From: Streptomyces sp. NBC_00102
GTDB taxonomy: Bacteria; Actinomycetota; Actinomycetes; Streptomycetales; Streptomycetaceae
DNA length: 64,000 bases
Assembly: GCF_026343115.1 (NCBI RefSeq)
Contig: NZ_JAPEMC010000001.1
Coordinates: forward strand, 3,987,501-4,051,500
Direction: 5' to 3'
Positions 10,954 through 19,532 of the stretch are shown one piece after another (position 1 is the first letter of the stretch; every line of letters begins with the position of its first letter). The translations under genes were made by a program, and so were the position numbers. Below the pieces are notes generated by a model. The model was not told the origin of the DNA. It did not search any database and saw only the letters and a list, made by a program, of their open reading frames with translations.

Positions 10954-10982
10954 ACAACGAGCGGCGCGGCACTTGGGTTACG
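10954..10982 (-). promoter_or_regulatory. BldN-type promoter upstream of rsbN
   Basis: Read on the minus strand, CGTAAC (10982-10977) is followed after 17 bases by CGTTGT (10959-10954). These match the -35 and -10 elements described for the ECF sigma factor BldN in Streptomyces. The site lies about 130 bases upstream of the rsbN start and downstream of bldN, so rsbN would be induced by the sigma factor it inhibits. Confidence 0.72.
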
Positions 10983-11030
10983 GACGAAAGATGATCGGAC
11001 CAGTGCGTCATGAACGCGACATACCGGAGG

Positions 11031-11048
11031 GCCGGGGCACGCCCCGGC
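11031..11048. terminator. GC hairpin between bldN and rsbN
   Basis: GCCGGGGC and GCCCCGGC form a perfect eight-base stem with a two-base spacer just after the bldN stop. There is no T tract, so it may be an attenuator or weak terminator partly separating bldN from rsbN. Confidence 0.45.
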
Positions 11049-11062
11049 GGCGGCGGGCCGCG

Positions 11063-11914
11063 TCAGCGGGCGTCGTCCGGCAGCAGGCGGGCGAGGGTGC
11101 GGACGGCCCGGTACTGGAGGGTCTTGATCGCGCCCTCGTTCTTTCCCATCACGCGGGCGGTCTCCGCGACCGAGAGCCCTTGCAGGAACCTGAGCGTCAC
11201 GCACTCCTGCTGCTGCGGGTTGAGGCGTCGCACGGCCTGGAGCAGCGCGGCGTTGGAGAGGGATTCCAGCACGGAGTCCTCGGGGGAGCGCTCGACCTCG
11301 TTGGCGTCGAGCATCTCGCCGGTGGTGACCTCCAGCCGGAAGCGGCTGGACTTGAAGTGGTCGGCGACGAGGTTGCGCGCGATGGTGACGAGCCAGGCGC
11401 CGAAGTCGCGGCCCTGCCAGGTGAACGTGGAGATGCGGCGCAGCGCGCGGAGGAAGGTCTCGCTGGTGAGGTCCTCCGCCGTGGCCTTCCCGCCCACGCG
11501 GTAGTAGATGTACCGGTACACGGTGTCGCTGTACTGGTCGTAGAGGCGGCCGAACGCGTCGGCCTCGCCGGCCTGCGCGCGCTCGACGAGGTCCATCATG
11601 CGGGCGCTGTCGCTGTCGGCGGTGGGACGGCGGACGGTCGACGTGGCCGCGGCCGCGGCCGAGGACCCCGAGGACGCTGGGGACCCTGAGGACGCCGGGG
11701 ACGCCGAGGACGCGGTCGAGGCGGCGCGGGTGCCGCGTCTTCCGACCACCGCACCGCGTTCCGCCAGGGCATAGCAAGGGCCGGCAGGTGCGGCTGCAGG
11801 GGTGGCGAGCGCGGGTACGGCGTACGCGGTGGGGACGAAGCCGCGCAAGCGGTCGAGGACCGTTGCACGCAGCGTAGCCAGGCCCGAGGCGTCAACCCCG
11901 ACGTGTGGGTACAC
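11063..11914 (-). CDS. bldN: ECF RNA polymerase sigma factor BldN
   Basis: A 283-aa ECF sigma factor for aerial mycelium formation, with a long N-terminal pro-extension (about residues 1-95) as in streptomycete BldN/AdsA. The extension starts YPHVGVDASGLATLRATVLD and turns into an Ala/Ser-rich stretch. The sigma-2 domain follows (FGRLYDQYSDTVYRYIYYR, then TAEDLTSETFLRAL). The sigma-4 domain is near the C terminus (LNPQQQECVTLRFLQGLSVA, then the HTH ETARVMGKNEGAIKTLQYRA). The GTG at 11914 is the conserved start, with GGGAG upstream. The anti-sigma gene rsbN lies downstream. The long 5' region before it (700 bases, no gene) is consistent with a heavily regulated promoter. Confidence 0.93.
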   Translation of the reverse strand: MYPHVGVDASGLATLRATVLDRLRGFVPTAYAVPALATPAAAPAGPCYALAERGAVVGRRGTRAASTASSASPASSGSPASSGSSAAAAATSTVRRPTADSDSARMMDLVERAQAGEADAFGRLYDQYSDTVYRYIYYRVGGKATAEDLTSETFLRALRRISTFTWQGRDFGAWLVTIARNLVADHFKSSRFRLEVTTGEMLDANEVERSPEDSVLESLSNAALLQAVRRLNPQQQECVTLRFLQGLSVAETARVMGKNEGAIKTLQYRAVRTLARLLPDDAR

Positions 11915-12613
11915 GGGACTCCCAGAGGCAGAGCTTCCATCACGAGCAGTTCGAAATCCGTCCCCTTGTGGAGGAGGGTGGCGGGCTCCGTCATTGCGTT
12001 TGAGGAGAATAACGCTTCGTACAGGCGGCACTACACCGAGTTGCTAAAATCACCGGTTGCGCCAATTCTCGTACCGCTCGGTGACTATTCCGATCGCGGA
12101 TGGTGACCGGTAATTGATCGAATTGCTTCGCCATCTGTCTCTGCTCGGTACCGGTTGTGGTCGGTCACCGTCCGTCGGGCCCTCGCGGGCCGGGCGCCGC
12201 AGGGCCTGCGGGGTTCTTCCGTACGGGGTCTCGCGGGTGGGCGGTCCCGGGCGTGGCCCCTGCGGGGGTCGCGGGCCGGCGGAGGGGGAGTGCGGGGCGC
12301 ACAAAGGCGCGCGGGCGGAGTGTTCGGAGGGCTGCCCGGAGGCGCACAGATGTCCGTGCCGGCGGAAGGGGTACCGGGCAGCGGACCGGGCGGCTGCGCG
12401 TGCGTACGGGCGTGCAGTGTGTACGGGCTGCGCGGGGCCGGGGACGCGGCGGCGGGTGTGCGCGGCATCGCGGGCGCGCGGAGTACCGGGGCGGGCGCGT
12501 GCGGGCGGGCGAACGCCCGCGCCCGGGCGTTCGGTCGGCCGGACGTCGGGTGGGCGCGGGCGGAGGTGGCCGCGGGTGTGGGGCGGCGAACCGGCTGCGG
12601 GGGCAGCCGTGGG
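11915..12613. other. 700-base gene-free region upstream of bldN
   Basis: No convincing gene is seen. The bldN-proximal 200 bases (11990-12130) are much less GC-rich than the rest and look like a promoter/5' leader. Positions 12150-12600 are extremely G-rich on the plus strand with no coding signature. The BldD and AdpA control reported for bldN in other species would act here, but I cannot place exact sites. Confidence 0.5.
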
Positions 12614-13567
12614 TCAGCGGCGGCGGCGGTGCAGGGCGACGGCGGCGACGGTGCCGCCGGCCAGCGCCCCGACCCCGGCCGCGGCCGGGAGTGCGACCTG
12701 CGCGGCCTTGCGGCCGGTGCGGTAGTCGCGCAGCCGCCAGTCGTGGGCGCGGGCGTGCTTGCGCAGCTTGGCGTCGGGGTTGATCGCGTAGGGGTGGCCG
12801 ACCAGCGAGAGCATCGGGATGTCGTTGTGCGAGTCGCTGTACGCGGCGCAGCGCCCGAGGTCCAGGTTCTCGGCCGCGGCCAGGGCGCGTACCGCCTCGG
12901 CCTTCGCGGGGCCGTGCAGCGGTTCGCCGACCAGGCGGCCGGTGTAGACGCCGTCGACGGACTCGGCGACCGTGCCGAGCGCGCCGGTGAGGCCGAGCCG
13001 GCGGGCGATGATCGTGGCGGTCTCCACCGGGGCGGCGGTGACCAGCCAGACCTTCTGGCCCGCGTCGAGGTGCGCCTGGGCCAGTGCGCGGGTGCCCGGC
13101 CAGATGCGGTCGGCCATGTACTCGTCGTAGATCTCCTCGCCGATGGACATCAGCTCGGAGACGCGGTGTCCCTTGACGATGGAGAGGGCGCTGTCGCGGG
13201 CGTCCTGCATGTGCTCCGGGTCTTCCACGCCGGCCAGCCGGAACCATGCCTGCTGCCAGGCGAACCGGGTGAGCTCGCGGCGCTGGAAGAACTTCCGCTT
13301 GTAGAGGCCCCGGCCGAAGTGGAAGAGCGCGGCGCCCTGCATCACGGTGTTGTCGAGGTCGAAGAAGGCGGCGGCGCGGTCGTCGCCGGCCACCGGGAAC
13401 GCCGGTTCCTCGGGTGCGGCGTCCGCGTCCCGGCCCGTTTCGAGGAGGGTGTCGCCGTCCCCGTGCAGCGTCGCCTTGCGGGCGGCTTCGGCCGCCGCCT
13501 CGCCCGCCAGCACGCTGCGTGCCGTGGCGGGGCGCCTGCGAGGTGTGAGCCATCCAAGAGAGGCCAT
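12614..13567 (-). CDS. HAD-IB family hydrolase (SerB-like phosphatase)
   Basis: A 317-aa hydrolase. The catalytic motif is AAFFDLDNTVMQGAA (about residues 66-80, the Asp pair of motif I) after a 60-residue variable N terminus. Motif II lies in VWLVTAAPVE, motif III Lys in GPAKAEAV, and motif IV in CAAYSDSHNDIPML. This is the HAD-IB subfamily, related to phosphoserine phosphatases and to CicA. The C terminus ends in a hydrophobic helix (ALPAAAGVGALAGGTVAAVAL) plus an Arg tail, suggesting membrane attachment. It is divergent from the glutaredoxin-like gene and convergent with nothing. Substrate unknown. Confidence 0.85.
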   Translation of the reverse strand: MASLGWLTPRRRPATARSVLAGEAAAEAARKATLHGDGDTLLETGRDADAAPEEPAFPVAGDDRAAAFFDLDNTVMQGAALFHFGRGLYKRKFFQRRELTRFAWQQAWFRLAGVEDPEHMQDARDSALSIVKGHRVSELMSIGEEIYDEYMADRIWPGTRALAQAHLDAGQKVWLVTAAPVETATIIARRLGLTGALGTVAESVDGVYTGRLVGEPLHGPAKAEAVRALAAAENLDLGRCAAYSDSHNDIPMLSLVGHPYAINPDAKLRKHARAHDWRLRDYRTGRKAAQVALPAAAGVGALAGGTVAAVALHRRRR

Positions 13568-13650
13568 GCGGCGAGCATAACCATTTCACCGGGCACTTCC
13601 CGTTCCGCCGGGTACCGGGCACGTGAACTCTGCGGAACTCGCAGGGTGCT

Positions 13651-13711
13651 GTGGGCGGGCGGGAGAGACGCAGGGTGGGCGGGCGGGAGAGACGCAGGGT
13701 GGGCGGGCGGG
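13651..13711 (+). repeat. 24-bp tandem repeat, about 2.5 copies
   Basis: The 24-base unit starting GTGGGCGGGCGGGAGAGACG is repeated exactly at 13651 and 13675. A third, partial copy at 13699 diverges after about 13 bases. It sits between the divergent HAD-IB and glutaredoxin-like genes, in their promoter region. Confidence 0.9.
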
Positions 13712-13779
13712 TGGGGGAGAGGGGAGGAGGGCGTGCGGCGGGGTGCCGGGGCGGGGCACGGCGGGCGGAGAATGGGGCC

Positions 13780-14055
13780 ATGAGTGCCCTGCTGCGTCGT
13801 ACCAAGAAGAAGCCCGCCGACCGGATCGTCACGCTGCTCGGGAAGCCCGGCTGTCATCTCTGCGAGGACGCGCGGGCGGTGGTCGACGCGGTGTGCGCGG
13901 AGACCGGTTCGGTGGTGGAGGAGAAGGACATCACCCAGGACGAGGAGCTGTACGCGCGGTACTGGGAGCAGATCCCGGTGGTGCTGATCGACGGGGAGCA
14001 GCACACCTTCTGGCGTGTCGATCCGAAGAGGCTGCGTGCGGCACTGGGTGCCTGA
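13780..14055 (+). CDS. Glutaredoxin-family protein (thioredoxin fold, CxxC)
   Basis: A 91-aa thioredoxin-fold protein with the redox motif GKPGCHLCEDA (about 22-32, CHLC active site), followed by VVEEKDITQDEELYARY and the cis-Pro segment IPVVLIDGEQHTFWRVD. This matches the short DUF836/glutaredoxin-like family. It may reduce a protein disulphide or act in thiol homeostasis. It is upstream of the redox-responsive rex operon in the same orientation but separated by 350 bases with the rex promoter, so it is not in the operon. Confidence 0.88.
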   Translation: MSALLRRTKKKPADRIVTLLGKPGCHLCEDARAVVDAVCAETGSVVEEKDITQDEELYARYWEQIPVVLIDGEQHTFWRVDPKRLRAALGA

Positions 14056-14313
14056 CTGGTTCCAACCGGTTCCACCGTTTCCGCGGGGCGGACGGCGGGT
14101 GGAAACGCCGGACGCGGCATTGAGTGCCTGAGTCAACGATTTTCGCGTACCATCATGGGCGTTTTGAGTGGTCTCGGGGGCTTGATCATGAGGAGTGTGT
14201 TCGGTTTTGCCCCCTTCGAGCCCGCAACGGGTTGATGCGATCCGTGGTTCCGGGATCAGGCGGCGAATTCGCGTGACCCCGGTCACTTTGACCGGACAAA
14301 ACGGACACAATCT

Positions 14314-14331
14314 TTGTGCACGTGTTCACAA
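14314..14331. promoter_or_regulatory. Rex operator (ROP) of the rex-hemACD operon
   Basis: TTGTGCACGTGTTCACAA matches the Rex consensus TTGTGAANNNNTTCACAA at all but one or two positions and has TTGTG/CACAA arms. It lies 77 bases before the rex start, after a TTGACC box at 14288. Rex is known to autoregulate this operon, releasing DNA when NADH rises. The 14056-14407 gap otherwise holds no gene. Confidence 0.93.
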
Positions 14332-14407
14332 AGACATAGCCTGCATTCGACGGGGCGGTCTTGGGACATACGGCCGCCTACAGCCCCGCTCATCCCGCAG
14401 GAGCACC

Positions 14408-15175
14408 GTGGCAACTGGCCGAACTCACCGACCGGCGACCCGAAGCCGAGGAATTCCCGAGGCCACTGTCGCCCGACTCCCCCTGTATCTGCGCGCACTG
14501 ACCGCGCTGTCCGAGCGTTCCGTTCCCACGGTCTCGTCCGAGGAACTCGCCACGGCCGCGGGGGTCAATTCCGCGAAGCTCCGCAAGGACTTCAGCTACC
14601 TGGGCTCCTACGGCACCCGGGGTGTCGGGTACGACGTCGAGTACCTCGTCTACCAGATCTCCCGTGAGCTCGGCCTCACCCAGGACTGGCCGGTCGCCAT
14701 CGTCGGCATCGGAAACCTCGGCGCCGCCCTCGCCAACTACGGCGGGTTCGCCTCCCGTGGCTTCCGGGTCGCCGCGCTGATCGACGCGGACCCCGCGATG
14801 GCCGGTACCCCGGTCGCCGGGATTCCCGTCCAGCACACCGACGACATGGACCGCATCCTCACCGACAACGGTGTGTCCATCGGCGTGATCACCACCCCGC
14901 CCGGCGCCGCCCAGCAGGTCTGCGACCGTCTCGTGGCGGCCGGTGTCACCTCGATCCTGAACTTCGCGCCGACCGTCCTCTCCGTCCCCGAGGGCGTCGA
15001 CGTGCGCAAGGTCGATCTCTCCATCGAGCTCCAGATCCTCGCGTTCCACGAGCAGCGCAAGGCCGGCGATGACGGCACGGCGGACGAGACCGACGAGGCC
15101 GCGCCGCCGATGCGCGCGACCCCCGTGAACCGGAAGGGACCCGACGGGGACATGCCCGCCGTGATGCCGGCATGA
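14408..15175 (+). CDS. rex: Redox-sensing transcriptional repressor Rex
   Basis: A 255-aa NADH-sensing repressor. The N-terminal winged helix is IPEATVARLPLYLRALTALS through SSEELATAAGVNSAKLRKDFSYLG (about 15-70), the classic Rex DNA-reading helix. The Rossmann domain has VAIVGIGNLGAALANY (GxGxxG, about 95-110) and binds NAD(H). A domain-swap helix (LSIELQILAFHEQRKA) lies near the C terminus. GTG at 14408 is preceded by CAGGAG. The last four bases overlap hemA (ATGA), so translation is coupled. Rex couples respiration and haem supply to the NADH/NAD+ ratio. Confidence 0.96.
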   Translation: MATGRTHRPATRSRGIPEATVARLPLYLRALTALSERSVPTVSSEELATAAGVNSAKLRKDFSYLGSYGTRGVGYDVEYLVYQISRELGLTQDWPVAIVGIGNLGAALANYGGFASRGFRVAALIDADPAMAGTPVAGIPVQHTDDMDRILTDNGVSIGVITTPPGAAQQVCDRLVAAGVTSILNFAPTVLSVPEGVDVRKVDLSIELQILAFHEQRKAGDDGTADETDEAAPPMRATPVNRKGPDGDMPAVMPA

Positions 15176-16722
15176 GCCTTCTCGTCGTCGGACTGAGTCA
15201 CCGCAGCGCCCCCGTCTCCGTGCTGGAGCGGGCCTCGCTCGCCCAGGACGCCCAGGTCAAGCTGTTGCAGGACACCCTCGCCGCGGAACCCGCGGCCGAG
15301 GCCACCGTGCTGGCCACCTGCAACCGCATCGAGCTCTACGCCGACGTGGACAAGTTCCACGCGGGCGTCGCCGAGCTGTCGACGCTGCTCGCCCAGCACA
15401 GCCAGGTCGGGCTGGACGAGCTCACTCCCCATCTCTACGTGCACTACGAGGACCGCGCCGTCCACCACCTCCTTTCGGTGGCCTGCGGGCTGGACTCGAT
15501 GGTCGTGGGCGAGGGCCAGATCCTCGGCCAGATCAAGGACGCGCTCGCCCTGGGGCAGGAGCTCCACACCGCGGGCCGGCTGCTGAACGACCTGTTCCAG
15601 CAGGCCCTGCGCGTGGGCAAGCGCGCCCACAGCGAGACAGGGATCGACCGCGCCGGACAGTCGCTGGTCACCTTCGGCCTGGAGCAGCTCGCCGCCGGAC
15701 AGGACGTCGACACCTGGGCCCGGGGCAAGCGCGCCCTGGTCATCGGGGCCGGTTCGATGTCCTCCCTGGCCGCCGCGACGCTGGCCCGTACCGGAGTCGG
15801 CGAGATCGTCGTCGCCAACCGGACCCGCGCCCGCGCCGACCGTCTCGTGGAGATCCTCGGCCAGGCGTCGGGACCCGCGCTGCGGGCCCGCGCCGTGGAG
15901 ATGAGCACCGTCACGGACGAGCTGACACGTGCCGACATCGTGGTGTCCTGCACCGGTTCGACGGGCCTGGTGCTGACCGCCGAGGCGATCGCGAAGGCCG
16001 TCGGCGCGGAGTACGAAGCCACGGCCGTCCCGGCGCCGAAGGCCGCCTCCGGCGCGCCCGTGGACGCGCTGGACCAGCACGCCGCCTGGGTGGAGAACGG
16101 TTCCGCCCCGGAGGACGCCGCCGGTACCGACGCCGCCGGTACCGACTCCTCGAATGCCGGCGCGGGCGCGCGGGTGACCGTGCCGCGCCGCGCCATCCCC
16201 GCGCAGAACAGCGGACCCGTGCGGCTCGCCGTCCTCGACCTCGCGATGCCGCGGGACGTGGACAGCGGTGCGCACCGCATCGACGGCGTGCGCCTGGTCG
16301 ACATCGAAACGCTCGCCGAGGCGTCCGCGGACGCCCCGATGGCCGCCGACGTCGACCGGGTGCGGGGCATCGTCTCCACCGAGGTGGCCGCCTTCGGCGC
16401 CGCCCAGCGCGCCGCGCACATCACCCCGACCGTCGTCGCCCTGCGCACGATGGCCGCCGACGTGGTGGCCGGCGAGATCGCCCGGCTCGACGGACGGCTG
16501 CCCGACCTCGACGAGAAGACGCGCGCCGAGATCACGCAGACCGTGCGACGCGTCGTCGACAAGCTCCTGCACGCGCCGACCGTGCGGGTCAAGCAGCTGG
16601 CGAGCGAGCCCGGCGGCGCCGGGTACGCGGACGCGCTGCGAGAACTCTTCGACCTCGACCCGCAGACGGTGGCCGCCGTCTCCCGGGCAGACCTGAACGA
16701 CCCGAATAGAGGGCGGTCATGA
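15172..16722 (+). CDS. hemA: Glutamyl-tRNA reductase HemA
   Basis: A 516-aa NADPH-dependent enzyme making glutamate-1-semialdehyde from Glu-tRNA, the first step of C5-pathway haem synthesis. The catalytic Cys is in VLATCNRIELYAD (about 44-56), and the conserved SGLDSMVVGEGQILGQ-type block reads GLDSMVVGEGQILGQIKDA. The NADPH fold is LVIGAGSMSSLAAATL. It has an actinobacterial insertion of about 60 residues (roughly 285-345), Ala/Gly/Asp-rich, with a 15-base tandem repeat at DNA level. It starts inside the end of rex and its stop overlaps hemC (ATGA). Confidence 0.96.
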   Translation: MSLLVVGLSHRSAPVSVLERASLAQDAQVKLLQDTLAAEPAAEATVLATCNRIELYADVDKFHAGVAELSTLLAQHSQVGLDELTPHLYVHYEDRAVHHLLSVACGLDSMVVGEGQILGQIKDALALGQELHTAGRLLNDLFQQALRVGKRAHSETGIDRAGQSLVTFGLEQLAAGQDVDTWARGKRALVIGAGSMSSLAAATLARTGVGEIVVANRTRARADRLVEILGQASGPALRARAVEMSTVTDELTRADIVVSCTGSTGLVLTAEAIAKAVGAEYEATAVPAPKAASGAPVDALDQHAAWVENGSAPEDAAGTDAAGTDSSNAGAGARVTVPRRAIPAQNSGPVRLAVLDLAMPRDVDSGAHRIDGVRLVDIETLAEASADAPMAADVDRVRGIVSTEVAAFGAAQRAAHITPTVVALRTMAADVVAGEIARLDGRLPDLDEKTRAEITQTVRRVVDKLLHAPTVRVKQLASEPGGAGYADALRELFDLDPQTVAAVSRADLNDPNRGRS

Positions 16723-17705
16723 CCGACAGCTCACCCCAGGGTGGGACCGACAACACGCCGCTGCGGCTCGGCACCCGGCGCAGCACACTCGCCATGGCCC
16801 AGTCGGGCCTGGTCGCTCAGGCGGTCAGCGAGGTGACCGGGCGCGACGTCGAACTGGTGGAGATCACCACGTACGGCGACGTCTCGCGCGAGGACCTGGC
16901 ACAGATCGGCGGCACCGGAGTGTTCGTCGCCGCGCTGCGCGAGGCGCTGCTGCGGGGCGAGGTGGACTTCGCGGTCCACAGCCTCAAGGACCTGCCGACC
17001 GCGCAGCCCGAGGGCCTGGTGCTGGCCGCCGTGCCGCTCCGCGAGGACCCGCGCGACGTGCTGGTGGCACGCGACGGGCTGACCTTTGAGGAGCTTCCGG
17101 CCGGGGCCCGGGTGGGTACGGGTTCGCCGCGCCGCATGGCGCAGCTGAACGCGTACGCCCGGGCGCACGGCCTCTCCATAGAGACCGTGCCGATCCGCGG
17201 CAACGTGGATACGCGCATCGGGTTCGTACGCGACGGAAAGCTGGACGCGGTGGTTCTCGCCGCGGCCGGTCTGAGCCGTCTCGGCCGGACGGACGAGGTG
17301 ACCGACTTCCTGTCGCCCGACACCGTCCTGCCCGCTCCCGGCCAGGGAGCACTGGCGATCGAGTGCGCGGCAACGAGCACCGATCTCGCCGCCGCGCTCG
17401 CGGAGCTCGACGACCCGTACACCCGGGTCGCCGTCACCGCCGAGCGTTCCCTGCTCGCCGCCCTGGAGGCCGGCTGCTCCGCACCCGTGGGTGCGTTGGC
17501 CGACCTCCTGGTCGACGGTCAGGCTGTCAACGAACTGCGCCTGCGCGGTGTCGTCGGTTCCACCGACGGTTCCTCGCTGGTGCAGCTGTCCACCACCGGT
17601 CCCGTTCCCACGTCGCAGGACGACGCGGCGGCCCTCGGACGCGAACTCGCGTCGGAGATGCTCGCCAAGGGTGCGGCCGGTCTTATGGGGGAGCGAGCAC
17701 TTTGA
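16719..17705 (+). CDS. hemC: Porphobilinogen deaminase (hydroxymethylbilane synthase) HemC
   Basis: A 328-aa enzyme polymerising four porphobilinogens to hydroxymethylbilane. Visible motifs: LRLGTRRSTLAMAQSGLV at the N terminus, DFAVHSLKDLPT (catalytic Asp region), VGTGSPRRMAQL, IRGNVDTRI, and the dipyrromethane cofactor Cys in LLAALEAGCSAPVGA (Cys near 251). Overlaps hemA by four bases and hemD by four bases, so rex-hemA-hemC-hemD are translationally coupled in the Rex-controlled operon. Confidence 0.96.
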   Translation: MTDSSPQGGTDNTPLRLGTRRSTLAMAQSGLVAQAVSEVTGRDVELVEITTYGDVSREDLAQIGGTGVFVAALREALLRGEVDFAVHSLKDLPTAQPEGLVLAAVPLREDPRDVLVARDGLTFEELPAGARVGTGSPRRMAQLNAYARAHGLSIETVPIRGNVDTRIGFVRDGKLDAVVLAAAGLSRLGRTDEVTDFLSPDTVLPAPGQGALAIECAATSTDLAAALAELDDPYTRVAVTAERSLLAALEAGCSAPVGALADLLVDGQAVNELRLRGVVGSTDGSSLVQLSTTGPVPTSQDDAAALGRELASEMLAKGAAGLMGERAL

Positions 17706-19372
17706 GCCCCACCGGCCCCGCCGTGTCCGACTTTCCGCTGCTGTCCGCACAGGGACACGTCACCTTCCTCGGCGCCGGTCCCGGCGACCCGGGTCTGCTG
17801 ACGCTGCGCGCCGTCGAGGCGCTTGCGAGCGCGGACGTTCTTGTCGCAGAGCCCGAGGTGCTCGACGTCGTGCGCACACATGCGCGGGCAGGCGTGAGCA
17901 CCCCTGAGCTGACCGTCGTTGACGTGATGTCAACAGCCGCCGGAGTACCTGTACTCAGGGACGCGGCCAATATTGTCATGGAGGCCGCGAAGGGCGGCAG
18001 GCGGGTCGTCCGTGCTGTCGCCGGTGACCCGGGTCTGGACGGTGGCGCGGGGGCGGAGATGCTCGCGTGTGCCGCCGCCGGGGTTCCCTTCGAGGTCGTC
18101 CCGGGTGTCGCCAACGTCGTCGGCGTGCCCGCGTACGCCGGTGTCCCGCTGCGCGACGCGCAGGGGACGGACGTGCGTTTCGTGGACGCCCGTACCGCGA
18201 CCGACCGCTGCTGGAGCGAGGTCGGCGCGAGCGACGCGACCGCCGTCGTCTCGACCACCCTGGACTCGGTCGCGGCGGCCGCGGGCGAGCTGGTCTCGGC
18301 GGGCCGCAAGCCCGACACCCCGCTGACCGTCACGGTCGCGGGCACGACCACCCGTCAGCGGACGTGGACGGCGACGCTCGGCACCATCGCGCAGCTCTTC
18401 AAGCAGACGAAGGTGCTCCCGTCTCCGGACGGGCACCAGCCGGTCATAGCCGTGGTCGGGGACCGTACGTCGGCCGCCCAGCGCGACCAGCTCGCGTGGT
18501 TCGAGTCCAAGCAGCTCTTCGGCTGGAAGGTGCTCGTCCCGCGGACGAAGGAGCAGGCGGCCTCCCTCTCCGACCAGCTGCGTTCCTACGGCGCGGTGCC
18601 GCACGAGGTGCCGACGATCGCCGTCGAGCCGCCGCGTACGCCCCAGCAGATGGAGCGCGCGGTCAAGGGACTGGTCACCGGCCGGTACGAGTGGATCGCG
18701 TTCACCTCGGTGAACGCGGTGAAGGCCGTACGGGAGAAGTTCGAGGAGTACGGGCTCGACGCCCGCGCCTTCGCCGGGATCAAGGTCGCGGCCGTCGGCG
18801 AGCAGACCGCCGCCGCGCTGGTCGACTTCGGTGTGAAGCCGGACCTGGTGCCGTCGGGCGAGCAGTCCGCCGCGGGTCTCCTGGAGGACTGGCCGCCGTA
18901 CGACCCGGTCTTCGACCCGATCGACCGCGTCTTCCTGCCCCGCGCCGACATCGCCACCGAGACCCTGGTGGCGGGCCTGATCGACCTGGGCTGGGAGGTC
19001 GACGACGTGACCGCGTACCGCACGGTCCGCGCCTCGCCGCCCCCGGCGGACACCCGGGAGGCGATCAAGGGCGGCGGCTTCGACGCGGTGCTCTTCACCT
19101 CGTCCTCGACCGTCCGCAACCTGGTCGGTATCGCGGGCAAGCCGCACAACGTGACGGTCATCGCCTGTATCGGCCCGGCCACCGCGAAGACCGCCGAGGA
19201 GCACGGCCTGCGGGTCGACGTCCTCGCGCCGGAGCCCTCGGTGCACAAGCTGGCCGAGGCGCTGGCGGAGTTCGGCGCGCGGCGCCGGGACGCGGCCAAG
19301 GAGGCCGGCGACCCGGTGACCCGCCCGAGCGAGCGGCGACCCGGTGCGCGGCGGAGGCGTACGACGACCTGA
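17702..19372 (+). CDS. hemD: Bifunctional uroporphyrinogen-III C-methyltransferase / uroporphyrinogen-III synthase (HemD)
   Basis: A 556-aa two-domain protein. The N-terminal SAM methyltransferase (CobA/SumT fold, about 18-250) begins [20 protein letters not shown] and has [17 protein letters not shown] and [16 protein letters not shown] motifs. The C-terminal HemD domain (about 275-535) has [37 protein letters not shown] and [15 protein letters not shown], which cyclise hydroxymethylbilane to uroporphyrinogen III. A TTG at 17702, overlapping the hemC stop and preceded by GGGGGAG, is the most likely start; GTG at 17723 is an alternative. The PGDG-type SAM loop is partly altered (AGDPGLDGG), so methyltransferase activity needs testing. 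Confidence 0.9.
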   Translation: MSPTGPAVSDFPLLSAQGHVTFLGAGPGDPGLLTLRAVEALASADVLVAEPEVLDVVRTHARAGVSTPELTVVDVMSTAAGVPVLRDAANIVMEAAKGGRRVVRAVAGDPGLDGGAGAEMLACAAAGVPFEVVPGVANVVGVPAYAGVPLRDAQGTDVRFVDARTATDRCWSEVGASDATAVVSTTLDSVAAAAGELVSAGRKPDTPLTVTVAGTTTRQRTWTATLGTIAQLFKQTKVLPSPDGHQPVIAVVGDRTSAAQRDQLAWFESKQLFGWKVLVPRTKEQAASLSDQLRSYGAVPHEVPTIAVEPPRTPQQMERAVKGLVTGRYEWIAFTSVNAVKAVREKFEEYGLDARAFAGIKVAAVGEQTAAALVDFGVKPDLVPSGEQSAAGLLEDWPPYDPVFDPIDRVFLPRADIATETLVAGLIDLGWEVDDVTAYRTVRASPPPADTREAIKGGGFDAVLFTSSSTVRNLVGIAGKPHNVTVIACIGPATAKTAEEHGLRVDVLAPEPSVHKLAEALAEFGARRRDAAKEAGDPVTRPSERRPGARRRRTTT

Positions 19373-19391
19373 CCGGTCGGCACGGACGTAC

Positions 19392-19429
19392 GGGCCCGGC
19401 GGCTCCCTGGTGGAGCTGCCGGGCCCTTT
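19392..19429 (+). terminator. Terminator of the rex-hemACD operon
   Basis: A 15-base stem (GGGCCCGGCGGCTCC / GGAGCTGCCGGGCCC, one G-T pair) with a five-base loop is followed by TTT, 20 bases after the hemD stop. hemB lies beyond it and so has its own promoter. Confidence 0.85.
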
Positions 19430-19532
19430 CCGCGCTCGTGCCCGGTGGTGGTTCCGGAGCGCGGGCGCGGGGCCCGTTTTTCCGGCAGGGGTGTCGGTAA
19501 GAGACCGATGTGGGCGGGTCTATGGTCAAAGA

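Noticed and set aside
12155..13783. Two very long overlapping frames opposite HAD-IB
   Set aside because: The composition is Arg/Gly/Ala only and the HAD-IB motifs are in the competing minus-strand frame.
18067..19500. 477-aa frame in hemD
   Set aside because: An out-of-phase shadow of the bifunctional hemD; no motif in this frame.
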